Shown: in pieces, positions 9,233 to 17,606 of the stretch | Position numbering within the stretch: position 1 is the stretch's first letter | Layout: every line of letters begins with the position of its first letter | Assembly: GCF_900078365.1 (NCBI RefSeq) | Contig: NZ_LT598653.1 | Coordinates: 806,001-870,000, forward strand | Length of the DNA stretch: 64,000 nucleotides | Reading direction: 5' to 3' | Source of the DNA: an uncultured Sphingopyxis sp. | GTDB taxonomy: Bacteria; Pseudomonadota; Alphaproteobacteria; Sphingomonadales; Sphingomonadaceae | Translations under genes and position numbers: made by a program | Notes under the pieces: model-generated | Told to the model about the DNA's origin: nothing | Seen by the model: only the letters and a program-made list of their open reading frames with translations | The model's database searches: none

Positions 9233-10065
9233 GTCTCTTCCGCAACTCCCCCGCTGCGAGCAGCCATCGGCGGAGCCACGTCATAGTCGATCACAGATTC
9301 GGGTTCCGGACGCTTTACGCCGGGCCAGTCCCGCGACACCGCGTTCATGCGGTCGGTTAGCTCTCGGGATCGTTCATACTCTTCTGTTGCATCGAGCATT
9401 GTTGCATGATGTTGCGATCCTTGGAGCGCTGCGGCCGCCATTTGCATGAGGTGCATTTTGCGTTGAAGCCGACGAAGATCTCGCTGTTTCTCATCAAGGC
9501 CTTCACCTCCGAAGCCGTCCATAATAGACAGGCCGGTGACATGGGACGAAACGCCGGACAACCTTCGGTGCCACTCATAGAGTGATTGCACCGAGCCAAT
9601 TTCAGCAAGCTCTTTCCAATCCAATTTCGCCGGCTTCACGCCTTCCGGTAGCCCTTTCAGTAAGAGGCGAAGCACAGCTTCGCTATCACGCACCATGTCG
9701 GTTGCGTTGTTTTCTCGATAGATCTTGATGTGTCCTGTCAGGGTATGGGCAGCATCGCGCTTCATCAGCAGCACAAAATCGTCTTTCATGACGACCAACG
9801 CGGCGATGCAAATAGCGGTTTCCAGCGCCGACCGAAGCAGAATGTCAGATTCTAGCCGGTAATTGTCTTTCCACAGAAGCGTATAGCCCTGATGATTGGT
9901 CCAAAGACGCTTGAACAGCGAGTTGGAAAACATCTTCGGGTCCGTGTTCAGACCTTCTATGCCCTCCGATTTGTCCCACAGCGATTTAGCGAGATGTGCA
10001 ATATCGTCATAGAGAGCGCACTCATCCTCCGTAGGCTCGATCTCTTTTCTTGCTTCATCTGCCAT
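9229..10065 (-). CDS. DUF5677-like helical protein, first gene of the cargo pair
   Basis: 278 residues, helical. The N-terminus is acidic; the core contains RLESDILLRSALETAICIAA, then long helices, an EWHRRLSGVSSHVTG segment and a QRDLRRLQRKMHLMQMAA helix. RLSGVSSH fits the spacing of a HEPN-type RNase motif (R, 4-6 residues, H), which is suggestive only. It resembles its partner at 8441 in overall layout, so the pair could be diverged paralogues. The two are translationally coupled and run against the conjugation genes. Codon use is less GC-rich than in the relaxase and traG, again suggesting late insertion. The promoter presumably lies in 10066-10233, between it and traG. Confidence 0.7.
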   Translation of the reverse strand: MADEARKEIEPTEDECALYDDIAHLAKSLWDKSEGIEGLNTDPKMFSNSLFKRLWTNHQGYTLLWKDNYRLESDILLRSALETAICIAALVVMKDDFVLLMKRDAAHTLTGHIKIYRENNATDMVRDSEAVLRLLLKGLPEGVKPAKLDWKELAEIGSVQSLYEWHRRLSGVSSHVTGLSIMDGFGGEGLDEKQRDLRRLQRKMHLMQMAAAALQGSQHHATMLDATEEYERSRELTDRMNAVSRDWPGVKRPEPESVIDYDVAPPMAARSGGVAEET

Positions 10066-10233
10066 TTGTGCCCCTCGCCCGAACCAGAATAAGTATCAGA
10101 CCGCGCAGCACTTAGCTACGTTGGGGTTGCGTCGTGCTGCGTCATTACGCGCCGTAACCGTCATATGCGATTTTCCCGGTCCGGCAGATTTTTGGGCCGC
10201 CGACGCAATGCCCTGCGTCGCCGGGAGAAAATC

Positions 10234-11439
10234 GTGACCCCCACCAAGCTCCTTGTCGGACAGATTTTCGTCGTTTTCGCGATGGTGATCGCGGGCGTTT
10301 GGGCTGCCACGCAATGGTGTGCGGCCCAGCTCGGCTATCAATCGCAGCTTGGACCGGCATCGTTCATTCTGTTCGACACGCCGGTCTATCGGCCGTGGGC
10401 GATATTTCCGTGGTGGTATCACTACGAAGCCTACGCGCCGGAGGTTTTCGACAGGGCCGGGATGATCGCCGGGGCCAGCGGCTTTCTCGGCTGCGTGTCC
10501 GCCATCGTCGGGTCGTTATGGCGCGCGCGCCAGTCGCGCCATGTCACGACTTATGGTTCCGCGCGCTGGGCGACGAAAGGCGAGATCGACCGCGTCGGCT
10601 TGTTCAGCGACAGCGGGGTTTTCCTTGGTCGCCTGCGTGGGCGCTACCTTCGCCACAGCGGGCCGGAGCATGTCATGGCCTTTGCGCCGACCCGTTCGGG
10701 CAAGGGCGTCGGCCTTGTTGTCCCGACGCTGCTTAGCTGGACCGGCTCCGCCATCATCCACGACATAAAGGGCGAAAACTGGCAGCTTACCGCCGGCTGG
10801 CGTGCGCGCTTCAGCCACGTCCTGCTGTTCAACCCGACCGACCCGCGTTCGGCCAAATATAATCCGCTGCTGGAGGTCAGGAAGGGCGCGAACGAGGTTC
10901 GCGACGTGCAAAACATCGCCGACATTCTAGTGGACCCGGAAGGGGCGCTGGAACGTAGAAGCCACTGGGAAAAAACGTCGCACTCGCTCTTGGTCGGCGC
11001 GATCCTTCACATCCTCTATTCAGAGGAAGAAAAGACGCTCGCCCGCGTTGCGACATTCCTTTCGGACCCGCAACGGACCTTCCCGGCCACCTTGCGCCGC
11101 ATGATGACGACGAACCATGTCGGCACGAAGGAGGCGCCGCAGGTTCATCCCGTCGTCGCATCCGCCGCGCGCGAGGTGCTGAACAAGTCGGAGAATGAGC
11201 GCAGCGGTGTCCTTTCGACCGCCATATCGTTTCTCGGACTTTACCGCGACCCCACTGTCGCGGCCGTTACGTCGCGTTGCGATTGGCGCATCGCCGATCT
11301 GGTCGAAGCCGACCACCCGGTATCGCTCTATCTCGTCATTCCGCCATCCGACATCAGCCGCACCAAGCCGCTTGTGCGCCTGGTGCTAAATCAAATTGGC
11401 CGCCGCCTCACGGAGAAGCTCGATGCCGCGCAAGCATGA
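10234..11439 (+). CDS. traG: Conjugal coupling protein TraG/VirD4, N-terminal part with Walker A
   Basis: 401 residues from GTG at 10234, chosen because VTPTKLLVGQIFVVF matches the usual start and GGGAG (10223-10227) is six bases upstream. Two membrane segments occupy roughly residues 5-30 and 75-100. The segment YGSARWAT follows, then Walker A APTRSGKG (151-158). The frame ends prematurely in KLDAAQA right where the family continues into the Walker B region, which is found in the next, overlapping frame. TraG links the relaxosome to the Trb channel and powers DNA export. On its own this part lacks Walker B and should not hydrolyse ATP. See the entry at 11423. Confidence 0.85.
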   Translation: MTPTKLLVGQIFVVFAMVIAGVWAATQWCAAQLGYQSQLGPASFILFDTPVYRPWAIFPWWYHYEAYAPEVFDRAGMIAGASGFLGCVSAIVGSLWRARQSRHVTTYGSARWATKGEIDRVGLFSDSGVFLGRLRGRYLRHSGPEHVMAFAPTRSGKGVGLVVPTLLSWTGSAIIHDIKGENWQLTAGWRARFSHVLLFNPTDPRSAKYNPLLEVRKGANEVRDVQNIADILVDPEGALERRSHWEKTSHSLLVGAILHILYSEEEKTLARVATFLSDPQRTFPATLRRMMTTNHVGTKEAPQVHPVVASAAREVLNKSENERSGVLSTAISFLGLYRDPTVAAVTSRCDWRIADLVEADHPVSLYLVIPPSDISRTKPLVRLVLNQIGRRLTEKLDAAQA

Positions 11440-12238
11440 GCTTCTGATGATGCTCGACGAGTTCGCAGCACTGGGTCGGCTCGACTTCTTCGAGACGAGC
11501 CTCGCCTTCATGGCCGGCTATGGCGTGCGCGCCTATCTCATCGCCCAGTCGCTCAATCAGATCGATAAAGCCTATGGCGAACATAATTCCATCCTCGACA
11601 ACTGCCATGTCCGCATCGCGTTCGCCACGAATGACGAAAGGACCGGCAAGAGGATTTCCGATGCTCTCGGCGTCGCGACCGAACAGCGCTCGATGCGGAA
11701 CTATGCCGGTCACCGGCTCGCGCCGTGGCTGGCGCATGTTATGGTCAGCCGGCAAGAGACGGCTCGCCCGCTGTTGACACAAGGCGAGGTGATGCAGCTT
11801 CCGCCCGACGACGAGCTGGTTCTTGTGTCGGGCATGGCGCCGATCCGCGCGAAGAAGCTTCAATATTACAATGATGACAATTTTCGCGCGCGGCTCCTGC
11901 CGCCGCCCGCGCTCGAAATCGGCGACTATCCCGACCGCCCGCAGGGCCGCCCCGACGACTGGACCGGGCTGGTCAGTGCGCCCGATAGTAGGCTCGGCAA
12001 GGCCGAACAGGACAATGGCGAGGACGAGGACGGGGGCTTGCAGCAGCAGCGGCATCCGTCGATCGACGAAGGGCCATCTCAGGCCGAACTCACGACGCAG
12101 CTCGAATTGCCTGACCTTGAGCGCGACGACCCCGACGCGGCGGCCGACAAGCGCGTCATGGACCGCGTTCGTGCGTCGCTGGTGCGCGGCCATGCGATGA
12201 ACCAATCGCAGCCTCAAGACCTGTTGCCGGGGCTGTAG
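11423..12238 (+). CDS. traG: Conjugal coupling protein TraG/VirD4, C-terminal part with Walker B
   Basis: 271 residues beginning MPRKHELLMMLDEFAALG, with Walker B LLMMLDEF at residues 7-14 and the conserved IAQSLNQIDKAYG, NCHVRIAFATNDERTGKRIS and SRQETARPLLT segments. In family members these follow directly on the end of the preceding frame, so traG is either broken by a +1 shift near 11423-11430 or divided into two proteins. The split is tidy: the ATG at 11423 has GGAGA (11412-11416) six bases upstream and overlaps the upstream stop by 17 bases, so coupled translation is possible. An acidic, poorly conserved tail follows residue 180. Confidence 0.85.
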   Translation: MPRKHELLMMLDEFAALGRLDFFETSLAFMAGYGVRAYLIAQSLNQIDKAYGEHNSILDNCHVRIAFATNDERTGKRISDALGVATEQRSMRNYAGHRLAPWLAHVMVSRQETARPLLTQGEVMQLPPDDELVLVSGMAPIRAKKLQYYNDDNFRARLLPPPALEIGDYPDRPQGRPDDWTGLVSAPDSRLGKAEQDNGEDEDGGLQQQRHPSIDEGPSQAELTTQLELPDLERDDPDAAADKRVMDRVRASLVRGHAMNQSQPQDLLPGL

Positions 12239-12241
12239 GCG

Positions 12242-12646
12242 ATGAAGGTCCGGCAGAATCTCTATATCGACAGCGACCTCGGCGATGCGCTCGACGCGCT
12301 GGTCATCCGGCGTGGCGGCAACAAGTCGCGCATCGTCAACGAGGCGCTTCGCGATTGGCTGGCGCGCCGCGCGACGAAGGAGGTCGATGACCTTCTGAAA
12401 GTCCGGCTCGACCGCATATCGCGCGAGGTCGCCGCAGGCCGCCGCGATATGGAGGTGGTGTTGGAGGCGCTGGCGCTGTTCGTGCGCTACCAGCTTACCG
12501 TCACCGCTCCGCTGCCCGAAGCCGACGCCGCCGCGCTCGCGACCGGCAACCAGCGTTTCGAGCGATTCATCGCCCAGCTTGGCCGCCAGATCGCGGGCGG
12601 CAAGCGGACGCTCGACACCCAAAACATCATCGAGGCCCAGCCATGA
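12242..12646 (+). CDS. Ribbon-helix-helix (CopG-like) regulator
   Basis: 134 residues. The N-terminus MKVRQNLYIDSDLGDALDAL with KSRIVNEALRDWL is a classic ribbon-helix-helix DNA-binding fold, followed by a helical region with DRISREVAAGRRD and a hydrophobic stretch around residues 75-90. Such genes sit between traG and trbB in many elements of this class and may control the trb operon. It begins four bases after the traG stop, and its own stop overlaps the trbB start by four bases, so it belongs to the same transcript. Confidence 0.8.
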   Translation: MKVRQNLYIDSDLGDALDALVIRRGGNKSRIVNEALRDWLARRATKEVDDLLKVRLDRISREVAAGRRDMEVVLEALALFVRYQLTVTAPLPEADAAALATGNQRFERFIAQLGRQIAGGKRTLDTQNIIEAQP

Positions 12647-13650
12647 CCGACGCGCTTTCCGCAGATCGCTGCCGCGCGATGCTCCGCACCGCTATGGGAC
12701 CGGGCATCGCCGCCGCGCTGTCCGACCCTGCCGTTATCGAGATCATGGTAAACCCCGATGGGGTGTTGCGGCTCGACCGGCTTGGCGAGGGTCGCATCGA
12801 CACCGGCACCCGCTACGATCCGGCGCAGATCGAGCGCATCATTCGCCTTGTCGCCAGCCATGCCCGCACCGAGGCCCATGCGGCAGCGCCGATCATATCG
12901 GCCGAACTGCCCCCGCACGGCGAGGGCGCGGGCGAAAGGTTCGAGGGCGTCTTGCCGCCCGTCAGCCTCGCGCCGTGCTTTTCGATCCGAAAGCCTGCCG
13001 CAAGAATCTACACGCTGCTCGATTACGTTCGCGACGGCATCATGTCGGCCAACACGGCGCGGCTCTTGTCGATGGCGGTCGTCGAGCGGTGGAACATCCT
13101 GGTCGCGGGGGGCACGTCATCGGGCAAGACGACGCTCGCCAATGCGCTGCTTGCGGAAATGGCCGGCCTCGAAGAGCGCGTTATCATCATCGAGGACACG
13201 CGCGAGCTGCAATGCGCGGCCAGCGATGTTGTCGCGCTCCGCACCCGTTCTGTCGGTCCCACCGGGGCCGGCGCGGTCACGATGGCCGAACTTGTGCGCT
13301 CGACGCTCCGCCTTCGTCCGGATCGCATCATTGTCGGCGAGGTGCGCGGACGCGAGGCGCTGGATATGCTTAAGGCATGGAACACCGGGCATCCGGGTGG
13401 CATCGCGACGGTCCATGCCAATAGCGCGACGGCCGCGCTCTACCGCCTCGAACAGCTTGTTCAGGAAAGTGTCGTCACCGTCCCGCGCCGGCTGATTGCC
13501 GAGGCCATCGACATGATCGTGTTCATATCCGGGCGTGGCCTCGCGCGGCGCGTCGATAGCGTCGCGCGCGTCGCCGGCCTCGACGAGCACGGAAACTACG
13601 CCGTCCGCGACCTCACCCCCAACCAGACCCTCGAAACCATAGGAGATTGA
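12643..13650 (+). CDS. trbB: TrbB conjugal transfer ATPase (VirB11-like)
   Basis: 335 residues. The N-terminal domain includes LSDPAVIEIMVNPDG; the ATPase core carries Walker A GGTSSGKT (156-163), then IIIEDTRELQC, RLRPDRIIVGEVRG (Walker B) and the histidine box of the GHPGGIATVHANS segment. VirB11-type hexamers sit at the inner face of the membrane and drive assembly and switching of the mating channel. The start overlaps the RHH gene stop (ATGA). It is the first gene of an uninterrupted Trb set in the standard order B, C, D, E, J, L, F, G, I. Confidence 0.95.
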   Translation: MTDALSADRCRAMLRTAMGPGIAAALSDPAVIEIMVNPDGVLRLDRLGEGRIDTGTRYDPAQIERIIRLVASHARTEAHAAAPIISAELPPHGEGAGERFEGVLPPVSLAPCFSIRKPAARIYTLLDYVRDGIMSANTARLLSMAVVERWNILVAGGTSSGKTTLANALLAEMAGLEERVIIIEDTRELQCAASDVVALRTRSVGPTGAGAVTMAELVRSTLRLRPDRIIVGEVRGREALDMLKAWNTGHPGGIATVHANSATAALYRLEQLVQESVVTVPRRLIAEAIDMIVFISGRGLARRVDSVARVAGLDEHGNYAVRDLTPNQTLETIGD

Positions 13651-13652
13651 CC

Positions 13653-14021
13653 ATGCACGTTCGCGCCCTCGCCCCGCTCGCGGCAAAGGCCCGCGCCCGC
13701 GCCCCCGAAATGCTGCCGCTGGCAGCCGTCGGCATCTACGCCGGCCTGGTTCTCGGCATTGCCAGCGCCGCCCACGCCGCCGGATCGGGGATGCCGTGGG
13801 AAGAGCCGTTGCAGCAGGTCCTGGAATCGGTCCAAGGCCCGGTCGCCAAGATCATCGCGGTGATTATCATCATCGTTACCGGCCTGACCCTCGCGTTCGG
13901 CGAGACGGCGGGCGGCTTCCGGCGCCTGATTCAGATCATTTTCGGCCTATCGATCGCGTTCGCCGCCAGCTCCTTTTTCCTGTCCTTCTTCTCCTTCGGC
14001 GGCGGAGCGCTGATCGCATGA
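13653..14021 (+). CDS. trbC: TrbC pilin subunit (VirB2-like)
   Basis: 122 residues from ATG 13653, which has AGGAGA at 13641-13646; an in-frame TTG two codons earlier is less likely. The sequence has a long basic leader, a cleavable signal ending near AHAAGSG, then two hydrophobic segments (KIIAVIIIIVTGLTLAF and LIQIIFGLSIAFAASSFF). This is the layout of prepilins that are processed to short, circularised pilins in Trb systems. The stop overlaps trbD by four bases. Confidence 0.9.
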   Translation: MHVRALAPLAAKARARAPEMLPLAAVGIYAGLVLGIASAAHAAGSGMPWEEPLQQVLESVQGPVAKIIAVIIIIVTGLTLAFGETAGGFRRLIQIIFGLSIAFAASSFFLSFFSFGGGALIA

Positions 14022-14290
14022 TCGGCGCCGGCAGTCATATTGAAGGGTTCGAGGCGCCGATGCACCGCGCGCTCGCCGAACCCATCCTGCTCGGCGGCGC
14101 GCCGCGGGCCATCGCGATCGTCAACGGCACGATCGCCGCCGCGCTCGGGCTGGGCTTGCAGCAATGGATTGCGGGGCTGGTCATGTGGGCGGTCGGCCAC
14201 ACGCTCGCGGTATTCGCGGCGAAGCGCGACCCCGACTTTGCGCCCGTCCTCGCCCGCCACCTTCGCCAGCGGGGGTTTCTGACATGCTGA
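14018..14290 (+). CDS. trbD: TrbD mating-channel protein (VirB3-like)
   Basis: 90 residues. The start MIGAGSHIEGFEAPMHRALAEP, a two-segment hydrophobic centre (AIVNGTIAAALGLGLQ, GLVMWAVGHTLAVFAA) and the tail RDPDFAPVLARHL are typical of TrbD/VirB3. These small inner-membrane proteins work with the VirB4-like ATPase, and trbE follows with a seven-base overlap, consistent with coupled synthesis. Confidence 0.9.
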   Translation: MIGAGSHIEGFEAPMHRALAEPILLGGAPRAIAIVNGTIAAALGLGLQQWIAGLVMWAVGHTLAVFAAKRDPDFAPVLARHLRQRGFLTC

Positions 14291-16731
14291 ACCTCAAAGA
14301 ATATCGCAATCGCGCCGATCGGCTGGCCGATCATCTCCCGTGGGCGGCGCTGGTCAGCCTTGGCGTCGTCTTGAACAAGGACGGCAGCTTTCAGCGCACC
14401 TTGCGCTTTCGCGGGCCGGACCTCGAATCCGCGACCGAGGCCGAATTGGTCGGCACCTGCGCGCGGGCGAACAATGTCCTCAAGCGTTTCGGATCGGGCT
14501 GGGCGCTCCACATGGAGGCGGAACGGCGCGAGGCGCTAGGCTATCCCGACAGCGATTTTCCCGATGCCGCGTCGTGGCTGGTCGATCAGGAACGGCGTGC
14601 GGGATTCGAGAGCGGAGGCGCGCATTTCGAGAGCCTTTATTATGTGACGCTTACTTTCCTACCGCCGGCCGATCAGGCCGACGCGGCGGGCCGCGCGCTA
14701 ATCGAACGCAGCGACGATATGAAGGGCCGCGACTGGCGGCAGGCGCTGGCGAGCTTCATCGCCGAGACCGATAGGGCGCTCGACCTGTTTTCCGGCTTCA
14801 TGCCGGAGGTGCGCGCGCTCGACGATGGCGAGACGCTGACTTTCCTCCACGGCACCATATCGACGCGCCGCCATGCCGTCGCGGTCCCCGATACCCCGAT
14901 GTATCTGGACGCCATATTGACCGACACGCCGCTTACCGGCGGCCTCGAACCGATGCTTGGGCAGACGCATTTGCGGACGCTGACCATTCTTGGTTTCCCG
15001 AACGTCAGCCGCCCCGGAATCCTCGACGCGCTCAATCACGAGGATTTCGGCTATCGCTGGGTGACGCGCTTTATCGCGCTCGACAAGACCGACGCGACCA
15101 AGGCGCTGACCAAGCTGCGTCGCCAATGGTTCAACAAGCGCAAATCGGTGACGGCCTTGCTTCGCGAGGTAATCTATAACCAGCCGGTCCAACTGCTCGA
15201 CAGCGATGCCGACAATAAGGTCGTTGACGCCGACCTGGCGCTACAGGCGCTTGGCGGCGATCATGTCGCCTTCGGCTATCTGACCACGACGATCAGCGTT
15301 GCCGATGCCGACCGCGCCCGTGTCGAAGAAAAGGTGCGCGCGGTCGAGCGCATCATAAACGGGCTGGGCTTCACCTGCATCCGCGAAACCGTCAACGCGG
15401 TGGAGGCGTGGCTAGGTTCGCTGCCCGGCCATGTTTACGCCAACGTCCGGCAACCGATCGTCCACACGCTCAATCTCGCGCATCTTATGCCGCTGTCGTC
15501 GGTATGGGCGGGGCCGGCGCGCAACGCGCATCTGGACGGCCCGCCGCTGCTTTATGCCGAAACCAGCGGATCGACGCCGTTCCGTCTGTCCACCCATGTT
15601 GGCGACGTCGGACATATGCTGATCGTCGGACCGACCGGCGCGGGCAAGTCCGTGCTGCTCGCATTGCTGGCGCTCCAATTCCGGCGCTACCCGGAGTCCC
15701 AAGTCTATATCTTCGACAAGGGGTTTTCGGCGCGCGCCGCGGTGCTGGCGATGGGCGGGGCGCATCATGCGCTCGGCCTCGGCGGCGAGGATGGCGAGGG
15801 TGGGCGCGCTATCGCCTTCCAGCCCTTGCGCCATATCGACCGCGCGGACGAGAGGGCATGGGCGGCCGAATGGATCGGCGCGCTGCTCACCCATGAAAAG
15901 GTGCTGGTGACGCCGGAGGTCAAGGAAGCCGTCTGGTCGGCGCTGGGCAGCCTTGCCACCGCCCCGGTCGAAGAACGGACACTGACCGGGCTGTCGCTGC
16001 TGCTGCAATCCGCCCCGCTGCGATCGGCGCTGGCACCCTATACGCTCGAAGGTCCGTTCGGCCGCCTGCTCGATGCAGCCGAGGACGATCTAGCGATTGC
16101 CGATGTTCAGTGCTTCGAGACGGAGGCGCTGATGGGACAGGCCGGCGTCGTCGCGCCGATCCTGACCTATCTTTTCCATCGGCTCGAAGAACGCTTCACT
16201 GGGCGGCCGACGCTGCTCATTCTCGATGAAGCCTGGGTGTTTCTCGACCATCCCCTATTCGCGGCGCGGATCAGGGAATGGCTCAAGGTTCTCCGTAAGC
16301 GCAATGTCGCGGTGGTGTTCGCGACGCAGAGCCTTGCGGACATAGCGGATTCCAGCATCTCGCCCGCGATCATCGAATCCTGCCCGCAGCGGATATTGCT
16401 GCCGAACGATCGGGCGATCGAGCCGCAGAGCGAAGCGGCCTATGTTCGCTTCGGCCTCAACGAGCGGCAAATCGAGCTGGTCAGCCGCGCGGTGCCGAAG
16501 CGCCAATATTATCTGCAATCGGCGCGCGGCAACCGGCTGTTCGAGCTGGGGCTAGGCCCGATCGCGCTCGCGCTTTGCGGCGCATCCGATCCCGACACGC
16601 AAAAGCGTATCGACGCAATTCTCGCCGAGCATGGCGCAGACGATTTCGTCGGCTGGTTCCTCTCCGATTCCGGCCTCGAATGGGCGGCTGACGCGGCCGC
16701 CTGTTTCCCCGCGTCCCCCGTGCAACCCTAA
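14284..16731 (+). CDS. trbE: TrbE conjugal transfer ATPase (VirB4-like)
   Basis: 815 residues starting MLNLKEYRNRADRLADHLPW, the normal TrbE start; the ATG at 14284 overlaps the trbD stop. The N-terminal CagE/VirB4 domain spans roughly 1-420; the ATPase domain has Walker A GPTGAGKS (449-456) and Walker B LLILDEAW with D648 and E649, followed by the VVFATQSLADI motif. TrbE powers pilin extraction and substrate movement at the inner membrane. Length is as expected for the family, and no defects are visible. Confidence 0.95.
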   Translation: MLNLKEYRNRADRLADHLPWAALVSLGVVLNKDGSFQRTLRFRGPDLESATEAELVGTCARANNVLKRFGSGWALHMEAERREALGYPDSDFPDAASWLVDQERRAGFESGGAHFESLYYVTLTFLPPADQADAAGRALIERSDDMKGRDWRQALASFIAETDRALDLFSGFMPEVRALDDGETLTFLHGTISTRRHAVAVPDTPMYLDAILTDTPLTGGLEPMLGQTHLRTLTILGFPNVSRPGILDALNHEDFGYRWVTRFIALDKTDATKALTKLRRQWFNKRKSVTALLREVIYNQPVQLLDSDADNKVVDADLALQALGGDHVAFGYLTTTISVADADRARVEEKVRAVERIINGLGFTCIRETVNAVEAWLGSLPGHVYANVRQPIVHTLNLAHLMPLSSVWAGPARNAHLDGPPLLYAETSGSTPFRLSTHVGDVGHMLIVGPTGAGKSVLLALLALQFRRYPESQVYIFDKGFSARAAVLAMGGAHHALGLGGEDGEGGRAIAFQPLRHIDRADERAWAAEWIGALLTHEKVLVTPEVKEAVWSALGSLATAPVEERTLTGLSLLLQSAPLRSALAPYTLEGPFGRLLDAAEDDLAIADVQCFETEALMGQAGVVAPILTYLFHRLEERFTGRPTLLILDEAWVFLDHPLFAARIREWLKVLRKRNVAVVFATQSLADIADSSISPAIIESCPQRILLPNDRAIEPQSEAAYVRFGLNERQIELVSRAVPKRQYYLQSARGNRLFELGLGPIALALCGASDPDTQKRIDAILAEHGADDFVGWFLSDSGLEWAADAAACFPASPVQP

Positions 16732-16743
16732 GGAGATTTTGAG

Positions 16744-17478
16744 ATGAAGAAATATGTCGTCGCCGCTTTGCTCGGGACTGGCGCCATCGGCGCGATCGGT
16801 GCCGGGGTGCTGACCACCGCGCCGGCTTCCGCGCAGATCAGCGTGTTCGATCCGACCAACTACACGCAAAATCTGCTGACGGCCGCGCGGACGCTGCAAC
16901 AGATCAACAATCAGATCCAGTCGCTTCAGAACGAAGCGCAAATGCTGGCGGGTCAGGCGAAGAACCTGTCGCGCATCGACTTCCCGCAGCTCGACCAGCT
17001 TCGCCAGAAACTCGGCGAGATCGACAAGCTGATGGGGCAGGCGCAGGGCATCGACTTTCGCGTCGATCAACTGGGCGAGCAATTCCGCCAGCAGTTCCCC
17101 GACAGCTATGTGTCGGCGATGAAGCACGACCAGCGGCTTGCGGTCGCGAAACAGCGGCTCGACAATGAAATGGCCGCGTTCCGGCAGACTATGACGGTGC
17201 AGTCCGGCATCGTCGAAAATGTGCGCGACGACGCGCAGGCGCTCGCGGCGATCGTCGCCAAAAGCCAGGGCGCCGAAGGCAGCTTGCAGGTCAGCCAAGC
17301 GACCAACCAGCTTCTTGCGCTCGCGACCAAGCAGCAGTTCCAGCTTCAAAATCTGATGGCGGCGCAGTTCCGCAGCCAGTCGCTCGAAGCGGCGCGGCGC
17401 GGTCAGAGCGAGCGCGAGGCGCGGGAGCGGACGAGCCGCTTCCTCGGCGACGGCAAGGCTTACACGCCGCGCCAGTGA
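16744..17478 (+). CDS. trbJ: TrbJ (VirB5-like) P-type transfer protein
   Basis: 244 residues with a signal peptide (MKKYVVAALL ... APASAQ), then FDPTNYTQNLLTAARTLQQI and a long helical, glutamine-rich body, as in TrbJ. VirB5/TrbJ proteins are periplasmic and pilus-tip-associated, and help contact the recipient. The ATG follows AAGGAGATTTTGAG closely. After the stop there is a 128-base gap that begins with a GGGGCG/CGCCCC hairpin (17483-17500). This gap is where a small trbK gene normally lies; I see no convincing one. Confidence 0.9.
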   Translation: MKKYVVAALLGTGAIGAIGAGVLTTAPASAQISVFDPTNYTQNLLTAARTLQQINNQIQSLQNEAQMLAGQAKNLSRIDFPQLDQLRQKLGEIDKLMGQAQGIDFRVDQLGEQFRQQFPDSYVSAMKHDQRLAVAKQRLDNEMAAFRQTMTVQSGIVENVRDDAQALAAIVAKSQGAEGSLQVSQATNQLLALATKQQFQLQNLMAAQFRSQSLEAARRGQSEREARERTSRFLGDGKAYTPRQ

Positions 17479-17606
17479 GCTAGGGGCGGCGCTGCGCCCC
17501 TTGCTCCCCGGCGAGCGCCGTCCCGTCGCGGGGGCCGCATGGCTCTCTCCCTCTCCCGGCCAGCGGTCCCCGCGGCACCCATCCATCACTTTCAGGAGTC
17601 CCGCGC

